Part shown: piece by piece, positions 9,280-17,439 of the stretch | Layout: each line of letters starts with the position of its first letter | Position numbering within the stretch: position 1 is the stretch's first letter | Origin: Microcoleus sp. bin48.metabat.b7b8b9.023 | GTDB taxonomy: Bacteria; Cyanobacteriota; Cyanobacteriia; Cyanobacteriales; Microcoleaceae | Reading direction: 5' to 3' | Assembly (NCBI RefSeq): GCF_013299185.1 | Contig: NZ_JAAFKG010000008.1 | Span: 1-35,119 of the forward strand | Length of the DNA stretch: 35,119 nucleotides | Position numbers and translations under genes: made by a program | The notes under the pieces: generated by a model | The model's input: the letters and a program-made list of their open reading frames with translations, nothing else | What the model was told of the DNA's origin: nothing | Databases searched by the model: none

Positions 9280-9312
9280 TCCCCCCCTTAGCAAGGGGGG
9301 GCTGGGGGGGGT
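9280..9312. repeat. Family B repeat overlapping the 3' end of the DUF559 gene
   Basis: Same sequence as 9163-9194. It encodes the last residues (LPPPAPPC) of the DUF559 protein and its stop codon, so the repeat has replaced or extended the original C-terminus of that gene. Confidence 0.85.
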
Positions 9313-9689
9313 AAAACACCCGATGTTCTCAACGATTTAATCCCCTCCACAATCACCTCCAAAACCCCATCCAAATTATGATAAACATCATCATTAGTAA
9401 ACCTCAAAAAATTAATCCTTGCCGACTCAATAAACTCTTGCCTTTCTGCATCATATTCTACAGCGCCCTCCACAAAATGGCTGTCACCATCAACTTCCAG
9501 TGCTAACTTGATTTCTGGTGAATAAAAATCCATTACGAATGCTGCTACACTGTATTGTCGGCGAAATTTACAATTTTCAAGCTGTCTGTTTCTGATCTTT
9601 TCCCATAAATCCTTTTCCGCTGGTGTCATTTCTCTGCGAAGCTTCTGGCGTTTGAATTTTTCTGAGCTTTTGTTGTAGAGTTTTGTCAT
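9288..9689 (-). CDS. DUF559 domain protein (Vsr/endonuclease-like)
   Basis: 133 residues, almost entirely one DUF559 domain. It starts with the typical helix K-L-R-R-E-M-T-P-A-E-K-D-L-W, then KFRRQYSVAAFVMDFYSPE, the acidic LALEVDGDSH and the end block INFLRFTNDDVYHNLDGVLE. DUF559 belongs to the PD-(D/E)xK nuclease superfamily related to Vsr mismatch endonucleases. Candidate catalytic residues are the Asp of MDF and the Glu/Asp of EVDGD. These small genes are numerous in cyanobacteria and usually have no known role. The C-terminal eight or so residues are encoded by a family B repeat. It is isolated between repeat clusters, with no modification methylase beside it. Confidence 0.85.
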   Translation of the reverse strand: MTKLYNKSSEKFKRQKLRREMTPAEKDLWEKIRNRQLENCKFRRQYSVAAFVMDFYSPEIKLALEVDGDSHFVEGAVEYDAERQEFIESARINFLRFTNDDVYHNLDGVLEVIVEGIKSLRTSGVLPPPAPPC

Positions 9690-9705
9690 TGTTGTATGGG
9701 ATTTT

Positions 9706-9935
9706 ATTGTTGGTTGCTGAGTATTTTAACCCCCCCCAGCCCCCCCTTGGTAAGGGGGGGAGTAAGAGTTGTTTGAGTTTTTTTTGTGGGTGGCTGGTAT
9801 TTTAGCCTCCCCTTGGTAAGGGGGAGTAAGAGTTGTTTGAGTTTTATTGTTGGTTGCTGGTATTTTAACCCCCCCCAGCCCCCCCTTGGTAAGGGGGGGA
9901 GTAAGAGAGTTGTTTGAGTTTTATTGTTGGTTGCT
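9706..9935. repeat. Tandem direct repeats, each carrying a family B palindrome
   Basis: About three units of 65-75 bp. Each contains TTGTTGGTTGCTG or a variant, TATTTTA, a C-run palindrome and GAGTAAGAGTTGTTTGAG. The middle unit has shortened C and G runs (CCTCCCCTTGGTAAGGGGG). Confidence 0.75.
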
Positions 9936-10010
9936 TAGTCTTGATTGTTGATGCAAACTACAAATTTTGTTTCTTGCGTTATGGAGTCTGGAAGTTGTTG
10001 GTGGGGAGGT

Positions 10011-10074
10011 AGAAACCGGGTTTCTTCCTGAATCTGGGTGATGATACATAAACTATCGCAGAAACCCGGTTTCT
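10011..10074. repeat. AGAAACCGGGTTTCT inverted pair (family C)
   Basis: Two 15-bp near-palindromes, AGAAACCGGGTTTCT (10011-10025) and AGAAACCCGGTTTCT (10060-10074), are mutual reverse complements separated by 34 bp, so they can form either two small hairpins or one large one. Relatives lie at 28869-29021, after glsF. Confidence 0.8.
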
Positions 10075-10202
10075 GAGATTGATTTTATTTTGATTATTTG
10101 CTCGTTATGTCCCGACAACCCCGTCGGAAACGTAGACAGGGCATGGCTTCGTGGTTTTGGGCTTTATTATAAATCTTGATGAAATCCTGAAACGCTTAGA
10201 TG

Positions 10203-11537
10203 TTACAGTCTACAAGTCTCGACGCGAGAGAAGAGAGTACGGACTGTCCTCTCAAAAGCACCCTCACCAAACTCACCCAAAGTGGATATGGGGATGTGAG
10301 TGCACACGACGGGGAGGTGAGCTTCTGGTGCTTTCTCTGAAAAAGTGAGGTCTTTGTAGTACAGCCATGAGTTATTTTTTCTCCACCCTACCCGATCGCC
10401 AAACTTCTGCCAAACTTCTCTATCATATTCCCTGGTTCCTCCCAAACTTTGATAAATGCGCTTCTGCACCGAAAAGCCGAAGCGCCCATTGCTGTATTTT
10501 ACCCAAAGTTGGTCAATGGTTCGCAAGTCCTCGCAGGGAAATTTATCAATACTTTCTTCATCCAGCCATCCTTTTTTCTCCCTACCCGCCACCTTCAACA
10601 TCACTCTCTGCGTTTCCTCATCGGCTTCTTTCCAGTTTTTAGCCGCCAATAAATTCCGCAAGTTTATATAATCCATCCCCACGGCTGAAATCACCCGCGT
10701 AGTCTCAGCAGCCACTGGTTTTGGTATCAGCAAATCCAACCATTCCTGCACCGACTGCGGGCGATTTTGCGGTTCAAACTCCATCCCTTTGATAATAGCG
10801 GCATTCACCCTGTCGCTAATTTTATTATCATACTGTTTTGGCTGAATAAAAGGATCAATAATCTTTCTACCGGGCGACGGAATCGGCTTGTTATCTGTCA
10901 GCATATTATACAGCGTCGCCGCCAAAGAATAAACATCAGTATAAGGGCCAAGTTGAGAGCGTTGTTCCGCAAGTTCAATGGGTGCGTAATGCTCAGTCCC
11001 CCTGCTACTATTAGTCATTAACTTTCCTGATAACGTCGCCTGTCGCGCCAAACCAAAATCAATCAAAACAGCTTCCATACCGCGCTTTCTGAGCATAATA
11101 TTTTCGGGTTTAACATCGCGGTGAGTCAGGTTTTGCTTGTGGACGCAAGTCAGTGCATCGCCTAATTGCTGAATCATCGACAAAGCTTTTTGTTCCGACA
11201 AACGGCCGTTTTCTTTGAGATGGGTAGCCAAGTCAATCCCATCGATTAATTCCATTACCATACAATTGAAATCACCCTCGCGAAATATATCATAAACTTC
11301 GACAATATGGGGATGACGACACTTGGCTAAAGACATTGCTTCCTTGAGGAATTTATTTTGTGTTTTAGCAAAATCCGGCTGGAATTGTTGAAAAAGATTC
11401 AGAGTTTTGATCGCAACTGACTTACCTTCATGGCGATTTTGAGCGCGGTAGGTTTCACCGAATCCGCCGCCACCTAGGTATTCTTCGATGATGTATTTGC
11501 CGTCGTGTAGTTGTTGTCCGTCGGGCCAGCGTCTCAT
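10203..11537 (-). CDS. Ser/Thr protein kinase with C-terminal GUN4 domain
   Basis: 444 residues. The kinase domain (about 14-270) has the loop GGGGFGETY, K44 in VAIKTL, HRD 139-141 with VKPENIML, DFG 160-162 and the activation segment GTEHYAPIE. A GUN4 domain follows (about 289-405): DYINLRNLLAAKNWKEAD, WLDEESIDKFPCEDL and QLWVKYSNGRFGFSVQ. GUN4 binds protoporphyrin/Mg-protoporphyrin and activates Mg-chelatase. Fusions to kinases are common in filamentous cyanobacteria but their signal is unknown. A longer frame to 11693 adds 52 residues encoded by a CTCTGCGCC tandem repeat, so the ATG at 11537, just before the kinase fold, is preferred. The last 35 residues or so lie beyond GUN4 and look unrelated. 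It lies downstream of the RloB gene on the same strand. Confidence 0.9.
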   Translation of the reverse strand: MRRWPDGQQLHDGKYIIEEYLGGGGFGETYRAQNRHEGKSVAIKTLNLFQQFQPDFAKTQNKFLKEAMSLAKCRHPHIVEVYDIFREGDFNCMVMELIDGIDLATHLKENGRLSEQKALSMIQQLGDALTCVHKQNLTHRDVKPENIMLRKRGMEAVLIDFGLARQATLSGKLMTNSSRGTEHYAPIELAEQRSQLGPYTDVYSLAATLYNMLTDNKPIPSPGRKIIDPFIQPKQYDNKISDRVNAAIIKGMEFEPQNRPQSVQEWLDLLIPKPVAAETTRVISAVGMDYINLRNLLAAKNWKEADEETQRVMLKVAGREKKGWLDEESIDKFPCEDLRTIDQLWVKYSNGRFGFSVQKRIYQSLGGTREYDREVWQKFGDRVGWRKNNSWLYYKDLTFSEKAPEAHLPVVCTHIPISTLGEFGEGAFERTVRTLFSRVETCRL

Positions 11538-11627
11538 GGCGGGTTTGTGGGGATGGAGAGGATGGTTTTGATTATAGCTGAGATGGGGGAATTTTTGGTT
11601 GAGGCTTTTTTGGGAGTGATTTGAACC

Positions 11628-11652
11628 GCAGAGGGCGCAGAGGGCGCAGAGG
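11628..11652. repeat. Short AGAGGGCGC tandem repeat
   Basis: Two and a half copies of a 9-bp unit (GCAGAGGGC) upstream of the kinase-GUN4 start. Read on the minus strand it would give C-A-L-C-A-L-C, which explains the false N-terminal extension of that gene. Confidence 0.6.
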
Positions 11653-11702
11653 TAAGAGAAGAGAGAGATTAATGATTTTGATTCTGATAGCAAATCTTCA
11701 AG

Positions 11703-12314
11703 TCACAAGTCTTTATCCAAGCTTTCCAGTAGAATCTCGACAAGTCTATAGACATGAGTCCCTAGGGTTGGTGGCCAATCTTGCTGAGAAATTTGATGTA
11801 GGTTCTTTGCTCTATTTACTGCATTTTCTATGTTTTGTTGGTAAGCGGATATATCTAAATTGCTACCATTATAACTTCCTAAAATTGTCCGCAGTCTTGC
11901 CTTGAAATTATCGCAAGTCCTATCCTGAGTATTAAGTTCTTCAAAGTGCAAAGTTAACCATACTTCAAAACAAGGATTGCTAATAGCTAAATTATAGCCT
12001 TTTTGCCTAGCTTGACTACAGACAGAACTCAATTTCTTTGCCCCCCAACGATCCACATCAGAAACCAGCCAAAGCATATCATCCTCATCTAGATCGTATC
12101 GCTCTTTGAATATATCTAAACGCTCTAAAACATATTCAGGTGAAGATTTGCCGTCTTCTGTAGTTGCTAATATTTCGACTTTGATTCTGCTGCTATTAAA
12201 TATCCTAAAATATTGTTTTTCAGTTTCTTTGCCTTCTGTAGCAACTATAAATAGTTTGGCATCTCTCCTGTCCTGTTGTCTGTCTAATAATTTTGTGCGC
12301 TTGATTTTTTCCAT
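11703..12314 (-). CDS. rloB: RloB-like protein (Toprim-type nuclease candidate)
   Basis: 203 residues matching the RloB family. The N-terminus is basic (RTKLLDRQQDRRDAKLFI), followed by VATEGKETEKQYF with a candidate catalytic Glu27, then WLVSDVDRWG with Asp86/Asp88, then the typical SNPCFEVWLTLHFE. This E...DxD layout is that of Toprim-like nucleases. RloB genes accompany AAA ATPase genes (RloA) near restriction loci, and the lactococcal AbiL pair is of the same kind, giving phage resistance by abortive infection. Here the ATPase gene lies immediately upstream with a 5-bp gap, so the two form one transcription unit. The likely role is the effector nuclease of a two-gene defence system. This rests on family resemblance; no activity is shown. 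Confidence 0.87.
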   Translation of the reverse strand: MEKIKRTKLLDRQQDRRDAKLFIVATEGKETEKQYFRIFNSSRIKVEILATTEDGKSSPEYVLERLDIFKERYDLDEDDMLWLVSDVDRWGAKKLSSVCSQARQKGYNLAISNPCFEVWLTLHFEELNTQDRTCDNFKARLRTILGSYNGSNLDISAYQQNIENAVNRAKNLHQISQQDWPPTLGTHVYRLVEILLESLDKDL

Positions 12315-12319
12315 TGCTA

Positions 12320-13717
12320 TTAGTTTATTGTGACAGCTAGATCAGTTTCACAATTAAGCCACCCTAAATTTTGAGGATTTCCAAAGAAGGGAATAGCGCC
12401 AAAACGTCCGTTCAAATAACCTTTCTCAATCTTCAAGTCTGGTCTCATTTTGAATTCGGCTAAGGAGTAAAGATTAGAGGCACCTTGTTCGCTCTTTTCA
12501 ACAAACCAAATTTCATCACGGCGGAGTAAATCTAGGTCGAGTAAATTGGTATCATGGGTTGTAAAGATCAGTTGGTTGTTTTTGTCTCTACAATTAATTG
12601 CTAGTTGGACAAAGTTACGAGAAAGCAGAGGATGCAAGCGCCTATCTAGTTCATCAAGGAAAAAGACTTTTTCTTCTTCTTGTTTGAGAATAAACAAAGC
12701 CGGAATTAGATTAATCAGACGTTGAGTTCCTTCTGATTCCTCTTCTATGGAAAAATCAATAAACCCTCCATCTTCACTGCGATGACGAGTTCTGAGTTGA
12801 ATCAAAATTACTTGACTCTCATCATCCTTAAATAGGATATCTCTTGTGCCTCCTGAGTTTTCAATCATTACCATTGAATTTTTTTCTGCTTGATTCAGGG
12901 CCTGAATCAGATTCTCTCTTACAACTTTAGGCATTGTTGGAAAGTGTCGCTCAAAATCCAACTCTAGTTTTTCTGTGACTATGGAGTCAATTCCTGTTCC
13001 TGCAAATTTCAGAAACTCACTCATAAAGTCTGTGAATGATTCATCGCTGAGGACACTAATTTCTAAGCCAGTATAATCGGCTTCTGCTGGAATGATAGTT
13101 AATACTTTTCTGAACCAGTCAAAAACAGGCTGTAAAATTACAACGTTTCTCTCCAGAGATTCTGTTAGAAAAAGTTGGTTGGGGCGAGTTCCTTCTGCAA
13201 TAAAATCGAGAAACTGTTCGCGCTTCTTACTTCTACCTTTAAGCTTTGAACCATATTCAACTTTAGTTTCTTTTTGGGATGATGTAATGCGTTCAAAATA
13301 CATGATTTCTTGTTTTTTGCCGTCAGGAATTCCATGTAGCCATTCTTCAAATATTTGCTCTCTATTTAATTTGAAGCCGTAGGAATATCGATCGCCTTTA
13401 TGGGTAAAAATAAACTCAAACTTGCTGGGCTGCTTACTATAATCGCCCAATTTGAATGGAGAAACAGGGATAGTTTGAGTGCTGCGAGTTCCCTGTACCA
13501 CTAAGTTTTTGGCAAAACTGATGGCCTCAATTAGGTTTGATTTTCCTGCTGCGTTTGCTCCATAGATTGCTGCAATTGGCAAGATCGATCGCCCTTTTTC
13601 TGCTATATCTTCAGCAAGGTGATCTATATGTTGTCGATCGCTATTAACTCCCACCATACTAAAAGTGACTTCATCCCTGAAGGATAAGAAATTTTCTATA
13701 GTAAGTTGAATTAACAT
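12320..13717 (-). CDS. AAA family ATPase, RloA/AbiLi-like (OLD/ABC-type head)
   Basis: 465-residue P-loop ATPase with an ABC/SMC-like head. It begins MLIQLTIENFLSFRD. Walker A is GANAAGKS at 53-60; the signature-like stretch SEGTQRLINLIPAL is followed by Walker B EEKVFFLDELDRRLHP and the H-loop IFTTHDTNLLD. A long insertion between Walker A and the second half is typical of the AAA_15/AAA_21 (COG1106) proteins. Paired with RloB-type genes, such ATPases are thought to sense phage activity and control the partner nuclease. The stop is 5 bp before the rloB start. A 23-bp perfect hairpin lies 67 bp upstream of the start (13784-13806) and may be an operator or the end of the neighbouring transcript. 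Confidence 0.88.
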   Translation of the reverse strand: MLIQLTIENFLSFRDEVTFSMVGVNSDRQHIDHLAEDIAEKGRSILPIAAIYGANAAGKSNLIEAISFAKNLVVQGTRSTQTIPVSPFKLGDYSKQPSKFEFIFTHKGDRYSYGFKLNREQIFEEWLHGIPDGKKQEIMYFERITSSQKETKVEYGSKLKGRSKKREQFLDFIAEGTRPNQLFLTESLERNVVILQPVFDWFRKVLTIIPAEADYTGLEISVLSDESFTDFMSEFLKFAGTGIDSIVTEKLELDFERHFPTMPKVVRENLIQALNQAEKNSMVMIENSGGTRDILFKDDESQVILIQLRTRHRSEDGGFIDFSIEEESEGTQRLINLIPALFILKQEEEKVFFLDELDRRLHPLLSRNFVQLAINCRDKNNQLIFTTHDTNLLDLDLLRRDEIWFVEKSEQGASNLYSLAEFKMRPDLKIEKGYLNGRFGAIPFFGNPQNLGWLNCETDLAVTIN

Positions 13718-13783
13718 TGTTTTGACCCATGAGGAGGAATAGGATTCCGCTAGTTTCAGGAACTATGGTAGCATAAAACGGTA

Positions 13784-13806
13784 TTTAGGAGAAAAAATCT
13801 CCTAAA
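13784..13806. promoter_or_regulatory. Perfect hairpin upstream of the ATPase-RloB unit
   Basis: TTTAGGAGA-AAAAA-TCTCCTAAA: a 9-bp stem with a 5-nt A loop, 67 bp before the ATPase start codon. It could be a repressor-binding palindrome or a weak terminator; no long T-run follows on either strand. The role is inferred. Confidence 0.45.
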
Positions 13807-13860
13807 TTACCTAGTTTTATTCAAATTTTATCTCTCTAGACGGAGATGTGGGAGATGGGA

Positions 13861-14009
13861 GGCAGGGCTGTTTCATTCTCTTGTAGGGGCGGTGCCAAGA
13901 GTGCCCGCCCCAATCTCTGAAACACATACAAAATCGTGGACGAAGAGGGTAGGCACGGGGCACTACCCCTACAAAAGCATCGTTTCCCTGGGAATGAAAC
14001 AGCCCTGCC
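13861..14009. repeat. MITE-like element with 18-bp terminal inverted repeats
   Basis: GGCAGGGCTGTTTCATTC at 13861-13878 is exactly inverted at 13992-14009. A second inner inverted pair (TTGTAGGGGCGGTGCC against GGCAC-n7-TACCCCTACAA) lies inside. The element is about 150 bp, has no coding capacity, and sits between the defence pair and the end of gcvP. Confidence 0.75.
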
Positions 14010-14046
14010 TGAGATGGGAGGGGATTTAGACTCAGGGATTGCAACC

Positions 14047-17043
14047 TTAAGTGTAAGCCTCCATTGGCAGACAAGAACAGACAAAGTTGCGATCGCCAAA
14101 AGCATTATCTATCCTACCCACCGCAGGCCAAAACTTATATTCGCGAGTCCAAGGAGTCGGATAAGCCGCTTGGGCGCGAGTATAAGGACGATTCCACTCA
14201 TCAACCATCAGAGATTCTGCGGTATGCGGCGCATTTTTCAAGACATTGTTTTGCGCGTCCATATTGCCATTTTCAATCTCCGCAATTTCCCCACGAATCG
14301 CAATCATGGCATCGCAGAAACGGTCTAATTCCTGCTTCGATTCGCTTTCCGTCGGTTCCACCATTACTGTACCAGCGACGGGCCAAGAAACCGTCGGCGC
14401 GTGATAGCCGTAATCCATCAAGCGTTTGGCGATATCTTCGACTTCAATCCCTGCGGTTTTCTTGAGAAGTCGCAAATCCAGAATGCACTCGTGCGCTACC
14501 AAACCCGATTTCCCTTTGTACAAAACCGGATAATAAGATTCTAACCGTTTTGCCATGTAATTCGCATTCAGAATTGCAACTTTCGTCGCCTCAGTTAAAC
14601 CAACTCCTCCCATCATCCGAATGTACATCCAAGAAATAGTCAAAATACTCGCACTTCCCCAAGGCGCAGCCGAAACAGCACCAACTGATTCTATCTTACT
14701 CTCCCCTTGACTAAGGGACGATTCTATCTTGCTCCCCCCCTTAGCAAGGGGGGGTTGGGGGGGGTAAACTCTTAATTCTGCATCAGTAGAAGGCAAAAAT
14801 TCCACCAAGTGAGACATGACTCCAATCGGCCCCATACCAGGCCCGCCACCTCCATGAGGAATACAGAAAGTTTTGTGCAAATTCAAGTGACAAACATCGG
14901 CACCAAAATCACCGGGGCGGCACAAACCAACTTGAGCGTTCATATTGGCGCCGTCCATATAAACTTGTCCGCCGCAGTTGTGGACAATATCGCAAATTTC
15001 TTTGATTTCTGACTCAAACACGCCGTGGGTAGACGGATATGTTACCATCAAAGCAGCGAGTTCATTTTTGTGCTTTTCAGCTTTTTTCTGCAAGTCGGTG
15101 ACATCAATATTCCCCTGGGAATCGCACTCGACAGCAACTACTTTCATCCCAGCCATCACCGCGCTAGCCGGATTTGTACCGTGGGCTGACTGGGGAATCA
15201 AACAGATATTGCGGTGAGATTCGCCTCGGTGTTCGTGGTATTGGTGAATTACTAACAATCCCGCATATTCGCCCTGGGAACCAGCGTTTGGCTGCAAGGA
15301 AATTCCGGCAAAACCGGTGATTTCTGCCAGCCATTGTTCGAGTTGCACGAACATCATTTGATAGCCGCGAGTTTGGTTGCGCGGTGCAAAGGGATGTATG
15401 TTACCAAATTCCGCCCATGTCACGGGAACCATCTCGGCTGTGGCGTTCAATTTCATCGTGCAGGAACCTAGGGGAATCATCGATGTATTGAGCGACAAAT
15501 CCTTGGCTTCCAAGCGGTGCATATACCGCAAAAGTTCGGTTTCCGAGTGGTAGCTGTTGAAAACTGGATGGGTGAGATAACTGGTTGTACGATCGCAAAA
15601 ATCAGGTAACATCATATAGGAAGTGAAGGCGTCTGCATTCAGCGGAACGCTTAGAGAATTCTCGCCGTCACCCCTGATATAATCCTTCTCCCGTGCAAAG
15701 ATTTTCCACAACTCTTTAACATCTTCGGCCGTGACAGTTTCATCCAGAGTAATCCCCACGGTTGTTTCGTCGAACACCCGCAGATTAATGTGGCGATTTT
15801 GAGCGGCTTGTAGAACTTCCGATAGCGGTTTATCTCCCAATTCTACCCGGAGAGTATCGAAGAAAGGTCGATCGCCAATTTTGTATCCAAAGCTGGCAAG
15901 ACCAGATGCTAAAATTGCGGTTAAACTGCGTACTTGTTCGGCAATTTGTTTGAGTCCAGACGGGCCGTGATAAACAGCATACATACTCGCCATCACTGCT
16001 AGCAAAACTTGGGCGGTACAAATATTGCTAGTTGCTTTTTCGCGGCGGATGTGCTGTTCGCGAGTTTGCAAAGCCAAACGCAAAGCAGATTTGCCGTTAG
16101 CATCTTTGGAAACGCCAACAATTCGCCCTGGAACTTGCCGTTTAAACTCTTCTCGCGTCGCGAAATAGGCTGCGTGGGGCCCTCCGAATCCGAGGGGAAC
16201 TCCGAAGCGCTGGGTGCTTCCTACGGCTATGTCAGCGCCGAATTCGCCGGGGGGTGTGAGGACGCAAAGACTCAAAATATCGGCGGCTACTGTGACTAAG
16301 GCGCCGGCTTGATGTGCCGATCGAATAAAATCGGTATAGTCGTAAATTGCGCCGTCTGTGGCCGGGTATTGCAGGAGGGCGCCGAAGATTGTACGATCGC
16401 ACTCAAAGCTTTGATGGTCGCCGACAATCACTTCAATTCCCAGCGGTTTAGCACGAGTTTGCAACACTTCGATGGTTTGAGGGTGACAATCTTGCGAGAC
16501 AAAAAACGCTTTTGCTTTATTTTTATTAGCGCCGTAACTCACCGCCATTGCTTCCGCCGCCGCAGTCGCTTCATCCAGCAAGGAAGCGTTAGCAATTTCC
16601 AAACCTGTGAGCTCGATTATCATGGTTTGGAAGTTCAGCAAAGCTTCTAATCGCCCTTGGGCAATTTCGGCTTGGTAGGGAGTGTAGGCTGTATACCAGC
16701 CGGGATTTTCCAGGATATTTCGCTGGATGGCTGGGGGTGTGATGCAGTTGTGATATCCTGTCCCGATGTACGATCGAAATACGTGATTTTTAGCAGCAAT
16801 TTCTTTCAATTCTGCCAAAGCAGCGTACTCGCTTTTGGCTGTGGGAAGTTGTAGGGGTTGAGAAATGCGAATTGCCGCTGGAACCGTTTTGTCAATTAAC
16901 TCATCAAGGCTGGAAATACCCAAAACATCTAGCATTTGCTGGATTTCGCTGGGTGTTGGGCCAATGTGCCGCCCCGCAAAACCGTCGATGGAAGAAAGGT
17001 TTTGCTGTTGGCTGGGTTCAATTTGCGGGCTGTAGAGTACCAA
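14047..17043 (-). CDS. gcvP: Glycine dehydrogenase (decarboxylating), P-protein of the glycine cleavage system
   Basis: 998 residues, a pyridoxal-phosphate enzyme that decarboxylates glycine and passes the aminomethyl group to the lipoyl arm of GcvH. It is central to photorespiratory glycine use in cyanobacteria. Visible landmarks are [10 protein letters not shown] near the N-terminus, [30 protein letters not shown], and the cofactor-binding lysine in [15 protein letters not shown] (around residue 725). The start is a TTG at 17041-17043 with a well-placed AGGAG 8 nt upstream; the next ATG (residue 37) is too late. Between FLPSTDAEL and [11 protein letters not shown] there is an in-frame insertion encoded by a family B repeat and related DNA (see findings). 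It follows gcvH on the same strand, interrupted by a tnpB element. Confidence 0.96.
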   Translation of the reverse strand: MVLYSPQIEPSQQQNLSSIDGFAGRHIGPTPSEIQQMLDVLGISSLDELIDKTVPAAIRISQPLQLPTAKSEYAALAELKEIAAKNHVFRSYIGTGYHNCITPPAIQRNILENPGWYTAYTPYQAEIAQGRLEALLNFQTMIIELTGLEIANASLLDEATAAAEAMAVSYGANKNKAKAFFVSQDCHPQTIEVLQTRAKPLGIEVIVGDHQSFECDRTIFGALLQYPATDGAIYDYTDFIRSAHQAGALVTVAADILSLCVLTPPGEFGADIAVGSTQRFGVPLGFGGPHAAYFATREEFKRQVPGRIVGVSKDANGKSALRLALQTREQHIRREKATSNICTAQVLLAVMASMYAVYHGPSGLKQIAEQVRSLTAILASGLASFGYKIGDRPFFDTLRVELGDKPLSEVLQAAQNRHINLRVFDETTVGITLDETVTAEDVKELWKIFAREKDYIRGDGENSLSVPLNADAFTSYMMLPDFCDRTTSYLTHPVFNSYHSETELLRYMHRLEAKDLSLNTSMIPLGSCTMKLNATAEMVPVTWAEFGNIHPFAPRNQTRGYQMMFVQLEQWLAEITGFAGISLQPNAGSQGEYAGLLVIHQYHEHRGESHRNICLIPQSAHGTNPASAVMAGMKVVAVECDSQGNIDVTDLQKKAEKHKNELAALMVTYPSTHGVFESEIKEICDIVHNCGGQVYMDGANMNAQVGLCRPGDFGADVCHLNLHKTFCIPHGGGGPGMGPIGVMSHLVEFLPSTDAELRVYPPQPPLAKGGSKIESSLSQGESKIESVGAVSAAPWGSASILTISWMYIRMMGGVGLTEATKVAILNANYMAKRLESYYPVLYKGKSGLVAHECILDLRLLKKTAGIEVEDIAKRLMDYGYHAPTVSWPVAGTVMVEPTESESKQELDRFCDAMIAIRGEIAEIENGNMDAQNNVLKNAPHTAESLMVDEWNRPYTRAQAAYPTPWTREYKFWPAVGRIDNAFGDRNFVCSCLPMEAYT
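14687..14781. repeat. gcvP: Family B repeat inserted in frame inside gcvP
   Basis: The core 14733-14764 is the C-run/G-run repeat seen around 9.2-9.9 kb. Flanking copies of GGGACGATTCTATCTT and ACTGATTCTATCTTACTC suggest a second small duplication. It is read as [20 protein letters not shown] and the following residues in the protein, and the frame stays open. Confidence 0.8.
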
Positions 17044-17299
17044 GGGTAATTCTCCTGAATGGATTGTTGCTTCTTTAAGTTTGTAACATTTCGCAAAGGA
17101 AGTTCGACAACGGATTGGGTAGTGGATTTAATGGATGTGGTGGTTTGGTAAAGAATTTTGTAGCGGATATAACGGTTCGACAGAGGATTTTGTAACGGAT
17201 GTAGCGAATTAATTTTCAGGTTTGAGGGTTTGAGGTTCGAGGGAAAAAGCAAGAGAAGAGATTTTTCCAATCTCCCCCTCTCCCCCTCTCTCCTATAGT
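17044..17299. other. gcvP: Gap between gcvP and the tnpB element
   Basis: Before the insertion this was the gcvH-gcvP spacer or gcvP leader. It contains the gcvP Shine-Dalgarno AGGAG (about 17051-17055) and two related stretches reading GATTTTGTA(A/G)CGGAT (about 17150 and 17190). No gene and no clear promoter. Confidence 0.4.
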
Positions 17300-17312
17300 G
17301 CGTATGCTGAGA

Positions 17313-17334
17313 ACCCCGGTCTTTCCCGCAGGGT
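17313..17334 (+). repeat. Left-end subterminal hairpin of the tnpB element
   Basis: ACCC-CGG-n6-CCG-CA-GGGT folds into a stem with a 2-nt bulge. It resembles the right-end hairpin in having GAA followed by CCCCG, as expected for paired Y1-transposase recognition sites. Confidence 0.5.
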
Positions 17335-17398
17335 ATGAAAGCTAGAGGCAGGCTTAAGCCAGCAGCGTCAAAATGTTTTGAGTTCAGCCCGGAATAAT

Positions 17399-17426
17399 CC
17401 TACAAAATGGTGTAGTATTTTGTAGG
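17399..17426 (+). promoter_or_regulatory. tnpB: Hairpin covering the tnpB Shine-Dalgarno sequence
   Basis: CCTACAAAAT (17399-17408) pairs perfectly with ATTTTGTAGG (17417-17426), with an 8-nt loop. The Shine-Dalgarno AGGAGG lies at 17424-17429, so its first three bases are inside the stem. Folding would limit ribosome access and keep TnpB synthesis low. Confidence 0.6.
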
Positions 17427-17439
17427 AGGTAATTGAACA

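Larger units (their letters stand above)
9690..10202. other. 512-bp repeat-filled gap
   Basis: No gene seen. It holds three family B copies (9730-9760, 9806-9826, 9869-9899) embedded in about 65-75-bp direct repeats that share GAGTAAGAGTTGTTTGAG and TTGGTTGCTG (roughly 9706-9935). It also holds the AGAAACC(G/C)GGTTTCT pair at 10011-10074. The remainder (10080-10200) has no recognisable feature. Confidence 0.7.

Noticed and set aside
11538..11693. 52-residue N-terminal extension of the kinase-GUN4 protein.
   Set aside because: It is encoded by a short tandem repeat (C-A-L-C-A-L-C) and lies before a well-placed ATG at the kinase fold.
13861..14105. Minus-strand frames of 85-89 codons after gcvP.
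   Set aside because: They translate the inverted-repeat element and the gcvP 3' end; no protein family is visible.
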